Origin: Gammaproteobacteria bacterium
GTDB lineage: Bacteria > Pseudomonadota > Gammaproteobacteria > JAGOUU01
Direction of reading: 5' to 3'
Assembly: GCA_018061105.1 (NCBI GenBank)
Contig: JAGOUU010000013.1
Span: 1-36,714, forward strand
Length of the DNA: 36,714 nt
Part shown: one piece after another, positions 31,606-36,714 of the stretch
Position numbering within the stretch: the first letter of the stretch is position 1
How the letters are laid out: each line of letters opens with the position of its first letter
Notes under the pieces: model-generated
Seen by the model: only the letters and a program-made list of their open reading frames with translations
Database searches by the model: none
Told to the model about the DNA's origin: nothing
Translations under genes and position numbers: made by a program

Positions 31606-33726
31606 ATGGAAATCTTAGAAAAAAGTTATAAACCGGATAATTTAAATAATTTAGATTATCTGAGTAATGTTAAGAAATTAAAAGGCGTTGGCCAGCATCT
31701 TGCTAACAAGCTTGCGCAAATGAATATTCATACTATATTGGATTTGCTATTACATCTGCCTTATAAATACCAAGATAGAACCAGAATTACTAATATAGCA
31801 GATTTAAAAATAAATAATCATGCAGTATTAGAGGGAGAGGTAGTTGATCTTAAAGTAATTTTTACAAAAACAAGAAAAAGAAATCTTATTGTTTTTTTGC
31901 AAGATCAGTCAGGTATAATTGAGCTCAGATTTTTTCATTTTAATAATAGTCAAATTCAACAATTCACAACAAAGCCTAGATTACGCTGTTTTGGTGAAGT
32001 TAAATACGGGCAACAGGCTTTATGTATGATGCACCCAGAGTATCAGATAACAAATAATAATAGTATTAATAATATAGCCGAAAATTTAACTCCTGTTTAT
32101 CCTAGTATTGATGGCCTTACACAAAAACGTTGGGTACAGCTCATTAATTTGGCTTTAGATTATTTACAAGATAAAAAATATTTAGACTATTTGCCGACTG
32201 AAATAATTAAAAAATATAATTTAATGAATTTTATGGAGGCGGTGAAATTAATTCATAGGCCACCGCCGGATCTTAGTATAGATTTATTAGATAATAAATA
32301 CCATCCAGCCCAGCAGCGTTTAATTTTTGATGAGCTATTAGCAAATCAATTAGCTATGCAAATGCTGCGGCAGCAACAAAAAAAATATACAGCGCCTAGT
32401 TTAAGCAATACAGATTATTGTCAACAATTGCTTGCTATACTGCCTTTTGAATTAACTCGAGCCCAAACAAGAGTAGTACAAGAAATCTCAACAGATCTGA
32501 TTGCTGAGCATCCCATGTATAGATTAGTCCAGGGCGACGTTGGTTCTGGCAAGACTATAGTAGCTGCATTGGCTATGTTACAGGCTGTAGGTTCAGAAAA
32601 GCAGGTTGTGTTAATGGCTCCAACAGAAATACTAGCGCAACAGCATTACCATAATTTAAAAAAATATTTCTCAAAATTGAATCTTAACTCAGAGTTATTA
32701 ATTGCTAAGCTGCCTGCTAGTATTAAGACACGTATTAAAGCTGAGTTAGCAGAGAATACGTTAAAAATAATTATTGGCACACATGCTTTATTACAAGAAG
32801 GGGTGAGATTTTCTAATCTTGGCTTAGTGATTGTAGATGAACAGCACCGATTTGGAGTAGAGCAGCGATTAGCTTTATGGGAAAAGGGTATAAATCAAGG
32901 ACAGGCTCCACATCAGTTGACTATGACGGCTACTCCCATTCCTCGTACGCTAGCTATGACTATATATTCTGATCTAGATTATTCTGTTATAGACGAACTG
33001 CCACCTGGTCGCAAAGCTATTGCTACTATTGTATTATCAAACAAAAAAAAACAACAAGTTATTGATAGGATAAAAATTATTTGTGAACAGGGCCGTCAAG
33101 TGTATTGGGTTTGTACTTTGATTGAAGAGTCAGAAGCGCTTTCCTGTCAGGCGGCAGAAGAATGTTATAAAATGCTGCTAGAATTATTACCTGATCTTAA
33201 AATAGGATTAATTCATGGAGGGATGAAAAATGATGTTAAAAAACAAGTTATGGATAATTTTAAAAAAAATGAATTAAATATTCTTGTTGCAACTACAGTG
33301 ATCGAAGTTGGCGTGGATGTTCCTAATGCAAGTTTAATAATAATAGAAAACCCGGAACGTTTAGGATTATCACAATTGCATCAATTACGTGGTCGAGTTG
33401 GGCGTGGAGATCAAGAAAGTTTTTGTTTATTGTTGTACCAGGCGCCTCTAAGTGAAACTGCGAAAGCAAGATTACATATTTTACGAATATGCCAAGATGG
33501 CTTTGAGTTATCAGAACATGATCTCAAATTACGTGGCTCAGGAGAAATTTTAGGCAAAAGACAAGCAGGTGTATGGCAGTTAAAAATTGCTGATTTAATA
33601 AAAGATAAAGATAAACTCAAACAAATCAAAGAAGCAAATAATTTAATAAATCTTAAGTATAACTATCTCGTAGAGCCTATGGTATCATTATGGTTGGGTA
33701 AGAATTATAAATTAGCATCAGCTTGA
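31606..33726 (+). CDS. recG: ATP-dependent DNA helicase RecG
   Basis: Branch-migrating helicase that remodels stalled forks and Holliday junctions. From the ATG at 31606 the protein is 706 residues, close to the E. coli 693. The frame is open far upstream, but the extra sequence overlaps the Cys-rich gene and has no family resemblance. Domains: helix-hairpin entry VKKLKGVGQHLANKL, wedge/OB region (about 65-165), then helicase motifs GDVGSGKTIVA, DEQHRFGV, TATPIPRTLA, STVIEVGVD-like TTVIEVGVD and the closing QLRGRVGRG. In Pseudomonas, from memory, oxyR and recG are neighbours, an arrangement broken here by two extra genes. Confidence 0.96.
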   Translation: MEILEKSYKPDNLNNLDYLSNVKKLKGVGQHLANKLAQMNIHTILDLLLHLPYKYQDRTRITNIADLKINNHAVLEGEVVDLKVIFTKTRKRNLIVFLQDQSGIIELRFFHFNNSQIQQFTTKPRLRCFGEVKYGQQALCMMHPEYQITNNNSINNIAENLTPVYPSIDGLTQKRWVQLINLALDYLQDKKYLDYLPTEIIKKYNLMNFMEAVKLIHRPPPDLSIDLLDNKYHPAQQRLIFDELLANQLAMQMLRQQQKKYTAPSLSNTDYCQQLLAILPFELTRAQTRVVQEISTDLIAEHPMYRLVQGDVGSGKTIVAALAMLQAVGSEKQVVLMAPTEILAQQHYHNLKKYFSKLNLNSELLIAKLPASIKTRIKAELAENTLKIIIGTHALLQEGVRFSNLGLVIVDEQHRFGVEQRLALWEKGINQGQAPHQLTMTATPIPRTLAMTIYSDLDYSVIDELPPGRKAIATIVLSNKKKQQVIDRIKIICEQGRQVYWVCTLIEESEALSCQAAEECYKMLLELLPDLKIGLIHGGMKNDVKKQVMDNFKKNELNILVATTVIEVGVDVPNASLIIIENPERLGLSQLHQLRGRVGRGDQESFCLLLYQAPLSETAKARLHILRICQDGFELSEHDLKLRGSGEILGKRQAGVWQLKIADLIKDKDKLKQIKEANNLINLKYNYLVEPMVSLWLGKNYKLASA

Positions 33727-33750
33727 TCTTGGCTGTTAGGTAGAGGTATT

Positions 33751-33782
33751 ATAGACTATGGATTATAGTCTATGGATTATAG
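33751..33782. repeat. Overlapping hairpin and 13-bp direct repeat after recG
   Basis: CTATGGATTATAG occurs twice (33756-33768 and 33770-33782), one base apart. The same bases form a perfect 9-bp hairpin, ATAGACTAT (33751-33759) with ATAGTCTAT (33765-33773) around a 5-base loop. It may mark the recG transcript end; no T-tract follows. Confidence 0.55.
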
Positions 33783-33817
33783 AAAAAATAAAGATAAATA
33801 AAATAGCACATTGGATG

Positions 33818-33834
33818 TCAAATTACTAATTTGA
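33818..33834. promoter_or_regulatory. Candidate operator upstream of the ast operon
   Basis: TCAAATTA-C-TAATTTGA is a 17-bp perfect palindrome ending 25 bases before the astA ATG and just ahead of its AGGA ribosome-binding site (33851-33854). It is centred where a repressor or activator dimer would control the operon. It resembles an ArgR box only loosely (it lacks the TGAAT/ATTCA core), so the regulator is undetermined. Confidence 0.5.
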
Positions 33835-33859
33835 GTAAATCCTGATAAATAGGACCTCT

Positions 33860-34918
33860 ATGCACTATCCGCAAACTGTTATAAGGCCAATCAAGGAGCA
33901 AGATCTCCCAGAATTAATAAAGCTTGCTGAACGAGCTGGTAATGGCATGACTAATCTCCCTAAAGATGTTGAAGCTTTAACTCAAAAAATTACAACCAGC
34001 ATAAATTCTTTTAGAAACGGTAATCTAGGCTCAGAATTCTTAGGGTATTTATTCGTTTTGGAAGATATAGCAACTAAAGAAATTGTTGGCTGCAGTGGAA
34101 TCGCAGCAGCAGGCAGTTTCATGATGCCATTTTATCATTTTAAGCTTTCTAATGTTCAATATGTTAGTCCAGAGCTAAATCTTAGCAGTCAACATAAAAT
34201 ATTAACAATGGTTAATGACTATAATGGTTGTTCAGAGATTTGTAGTTTGTTTTTATTGCCAGGTTATAGAAAAAACCATAATGGTTTATTGTTGTCTCGA
34301 TCTCGTTTTTTATTTATGGCAGATTATAAAGAAAGATTCAGCAAGACTATTATCGCTGAAATGCGAGGAGTTATAAATCCAGATGGTAGTCAGCCTTTTT
34401 GGGATAATGTTATTTGTAAATTTATTGATCTGCCATTCTTAGAAGCTGATAAATTAACGGGCACTGGCGTAAAACAATTTATCTCTGATCTGATGCCAAG
34501 GTATCCTATTTACACAGACTATTTACCTATAGAGGCACAAAAAGTTATTGATTGCGCTCATAAAGATACTGAGCCTGCATTAGCTATTTTAAATAAAGAA
34601 GGCTTTTGTAACCGAGGCTATGTTGATATCTTTGATGCTGGCCCCATGGTGGAATGCGAAATTGACCGTATTTATTCGGTTGTAAATAGCAAAGTACAAA
34701 AAATTAATTGTATACTCCCAGATGAAACAGAGTTAGATAATAAATATTATTTAATCAGTAATAGACGATTAGACGCGCGAATGTGTCTGGGTAAGTTAAA
34801 AATAAAAACAGATGGGAGCAATCAGCAACTATCTGAGTTATTAATAACCAAATCTGTAGCTCAAGCTTTAGATGTAAAGGTTAACGATAAAATTAGATTT
34901 GTGTCTCTGGATTATTAA
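33860..34918 (+). CDS. astA: Arginine N-succinyltransferase
   Basis: First step of the arginine succinyltransferase (AST) catabolic pathway: transfers succinyl from succinyl-CoA to L-arginine. The 352-residue protein begins with VIRPIKEQDLPELIKLAERAG and has the family's SEICSLFLLPGYRKNHNGLLLSR core, AEMRGVINPDGSQPFWD and PIYTDYLP segments. An AGGA ribosome-binding site is 5 bases from the ATG. astD follows after 22 bp. Confidence 0.95.
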   Translation: MHYPQTVIRPIKEQDLPELIKLAERAGNGMTNLPKDVEALTQKITTSINSFRNGNLGSEFLGYLFVLEDIATKEIVGCSGIAAAGSFMMPFYHFKLSNVQYVSPELNLSSQHKILTMVNDYNGCSEICSLFLLPGYRKNHNGLLLSRSRFLFMADYKERFSKTIIAEMRGVINPDGSQPFWDNVICKFIDLPFLEADKLTGTGVKQFISDLMPRYPIYTDYLPIEAQKVIDCAHKDTEPALAILNKEGFCNRGYVDIFDAGPMVECEIDRIYSVVNSKVQKINCILPDETELDNKYYLISNRRLDARMCLGKLKIKTDGSNQQLSELLITKSVAQALDVKVNDKIRFVSLDY

Positions 34919-34940
34919 AAAAAATATAAAAAATATAAAT

Positions 34941-36407
34941 ATGTTAGACAATATTCAACAAGCAAACAACGGTGATAAACAATTTGTCTCTTTAAATCCT
35001 GCTAATCAAGAAACTGTTTGGCAGGGTGAGTATGCAGATGAAATAAATGTTGATGAGGCTATAAAAACTGCTAGAAAAGCTTATGTGTTTTGGAGCCAGT
35101 TAAAATTAGAACAAAGACAAGAATATATTAAAAAATTTATTGAAATTCTATCAATTAATAAAGACAAATATGCTCAGACTATTTCACAAGAGATGGGAAA
35201 GCCTTTGTGGGAAGCCAAAACAGAAGTGAGCGCTATGATTGGCAAATATGATCTTAGTGTCAAATCTTATCATGATCGGACAGGTTATATTATTAATAAT
35301 AACAGTAATATTGGTAGTATATTAATCCATAAACCCATAGGAGTTATGGTAGTATTTGGGCCATTTAATTTTCCTGGTCATTTACCAAATGGTCATATTT
35401 TACCGGCTTTATTAGCAGGAAATACAGTGGTTTTTAAACCGAGTGAACAAACTCCTTTATGTGGCGAATGGATGATAAAATATTGGTTAGAAGCAGGGTT
35501 GCCAGAAGGAGTTTTAAATCTTGTACAGGGCGCAGCAGAAACAGGTAAAGCTCTAGTTAATCATCCTGATATAAATGGTGTGTTATTTACCGGCAGTTAT
35601 ACAGTCGGAAAAATGATTCACCAACAATTAGCTGGACGTCCAGAAGTCATACTTGCTTTAGAGATGGGTGGTAATAATGCTTTAATAATAGATGACAGTA
35701 TTACTAGTAATTATGAAATCAATGCAGCTGTTTACAATACCATTCAGTCTGCGTTTATAACTTCAGGGCAACGATGTACTTGTGCACGTAGATTATATAT
35801 CCCCAATAGTAAAACTGGTAAATTGTTTTTAGATAAACTTGTGGAAATCACCAGTAAATTAATTTTAACGGGATCTGAGCCGTTTATGGGGCCAGTGGTC
35901 TCATTGACAGCTGCAAATAATATTTTAAAATTTAAAAATAATCTTATAAATAACTCAGAAAATAATATAACAGAATTATCAGAATTAAAATTAATGGCTG
36001 ATAACTCAGCTTTGCTTGCGCCAGGTATATTATTATATAAAAATAATAATTTAGATATTCTAGATGCTGAATGTTTTGGACCCTTGTTACAAGTTTTTTA
36101 TTATACTAATTTTGATGAGGCTATAATAGCTGCAAATAATACTAAGTATGGCTTAGCTGCAGGTTTACTGAGTAATAACAAACAGAATATTGATAAATTT
36201 CACAATGTTATAAAAGCCGGCATAGTCAACTGGAATCGACCAACAACGGGGGCTGCTGGTGGTTTACCATTCGGAGGCATTGGCCACAGTGGCAATTATA
36301 GGCCAAGCGCTGCTTATGCTGCTGATTATTGTAGTTACCCAATGGCTAGTCAATACTCAGAGAATCTTGAGTTACCAGAGCAGCTATCGCCTGGGATAGT
36401 TTTATGA
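34941..36407 (+). CDS. astD: N-succinylglutamate 5-semialdehyde dehydrogenase
   Basis: NAD-dependent aldehyde dehydrogenase of the AST pathway, oxidising succinylglutamate semialdehyde to succinylglutamate. ALDH features: [15 protein letters not shown] near residue 139, KPSEQTPL, the general-base Glu in ALEMGGNN (E241) and the nucleophile in [10 protein letters not shown] (C279). From the ATG at 34941 the protein is 488 residues, matching E. coli AstD (492). The frame is open back to 34899, overlapping astA, but the extra 14 residues are Lys/Ile-rich and unlike the family. astB follows after 10 bp. Confidence 0.95.
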   Translation: MLDNIQQANNGDKQFVSLNPANQETVWQGEYADEINVDEAIKTARKAYVFWSQLKLEQRQEYIKKFIEILSINKDKYAQTISQEMGKPLWEAKTEVSAMIGKYDLSVKSYHDRTGYIINNNSNIGSILIHKPIGVMVVFGPFNFPGHLPNGHILPALLAGNTVVFKPSEQTPLCGEWMIKYWLEAGLPEGVLNLVQGAAETGKALVNHPDINGVLFTGSYTVGKMIHQQLAGRPEVILALEMGGNNALIIDDSITSNYEINAAVYNTIQSAFITSGQRCTCARRLYIPNSKTGKLFLDKLVEITSKLILTGSEPFMGPVVSLTAANNILKFKNNLINNSENNITELSELKLMADNSALLAPGILLYKNNNLDILDAECFGPLLQVFYYTNFDEAIIAANNTKYGLAAGLLSNNKQNIDKFHNVIKAGIVNWNRPTTGAAGGLPFGGIGHSGNYRPSAAYAADYCSYPMASQYSENLELPEQLSPGIVL

Positions 36408-36417
36408 GAATAATTTT

Positions 36418-36714
36418 ATGAATATCCTACCTGCTCAAGAGTACAATTTTGATGGCTTGGTTGGCCCAACCCATAATTATGCTGGGCTGTCACACGGAAA
36501 TATTGCTTCTGTTAATAATTCTTCTTTAGCATCTAATCCTAAATCTGCAGCTCTACAAGGGTTATTAAAGATGAAACAACTGATGGATCTTGGAGTCCCA
36601 CAAGCTGTTTTGCCCCCTCAGCCACGACCAAATCTTGAATTGTTAAAAAATTTAGGTTTTTCTGGCACAACTGAAAAAATTTTAAAACAGGCTTATAATA
36701 CAGAGCCCAGACTG
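36418..36714 (+). CDS. astB: N-succinylarginine dihydrolase, 5' part (runs off the right edge)
   Basis: Second AST enzyme, converting succinylarginine to succinylornithine, CO2 and ammonia. Only the first 99 codons are in the window. The family opening [21 protein letters not shown], then [20 protein letters not shown] and VLPPQPRP, identifies it clearly. It follows astD by 10 bp and completes an astA-astD-astB order; astC and astE are not in this window. Confidence 0.95.
   Translation, partial: MNILPAQEYNFDGLVGPTHNYAGLSHGNIASVNNSSLASNPKSAALQGLLKMKQLMDLGVPQAVLPPQPRPNLELLKNLGFSGTTEKILKQAYNTEPRL

Overview
The window is A+T-rich DNA from a gammaproteobacterium. The evidence is gene content and blocks of order that, from memory, resemble pseudomonads and Legionella relatives: hemC-hemD-hemX-hemY next to dsbB; algH-ruvX; rlpA-mltB-rodA-mrdA-rlmH-rsfS-nadD; gmk-rpoZ-spoT-ridA followed by oxyR-recG; and an arginine succinyltransferase (ast) operon. 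Low G+C, Sel1 repeats, a J-domain membrane protein and several small orphan genes would fit a host-associated lineage related to Legionellales, but no genus can be named from the sequence. No tRNA, rRNA, CRISPR array, transposase or integrase was seen.

Layout. 1-731 (minus): 5' part of an APC-family amino acid permease. 840-5011 (plus): haem branch hemCDXY, convergent with dsbB. 5623-7492: tgt and queH (queuosine tRNA modification). 7493-10893 is the first accessory stretch: a terminator, an exported protein with an exact 17-residue beta-solenoid repeat, a 54-residue peptide gene, a two-partner-secretion (TpsB) outer-membrane transporter with no TpsA partner, a hairpin-rich gap and a small zinc-ribbon protein. 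11007-11990: a glycosyltransferase. 12035-23183 is almost entirely minus-strand: rph, nadD, rsfS, rlmH, mrdA, rodA, then mltB, rlpA, pgi, algH, ruvX. A plus-strand J-domain membrane protein interrupts the elongasome genes. 23346-26868 (plus): gmk, rpoZ, spoT, ridA. 26917-31523 is the second accessory stretch: a Sel1-repeat lipoprotein, a stand-alone GHKL ATPase, an OxyR with a displaced second cysteine, a proline-rich peptide ending Cys-Cys-Val, and an exported protein made of two six-cysteine modules plus a Cys/Gly cluster. 31606-33726: recG. 33860 to the end: astA, astD and the start of astB.

How the genes fit together. The core is housekeeping: haem synthesis, peptidoglycan elongation (PBP2, RodA, MltB, RlpA), ribosome maturation (RlmH, RsfS), NAD synthesis, the stringent response (SpoT, omega subunit) and DNA repair (RecG). 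DsbB supports disulfide formation, which the Cys-rich exported protein would need. The ast genes degrade arginine; the permease at the left edge could import a basic amino acid, but that link is inference.

The best candidates for undescribed biology are the exported solenoid / small peptide / orphan TpsB locus (7762-10589) and the two small genes between oxyR and recG (30172-31523), next to an OxyR whose redox-cysteine spacing is changed. A further trait is short in-frame tandem repeats inside otherwise conserved genes (hemC, nadD, the Sel1 lipoprotein, the proline-rich peptide).
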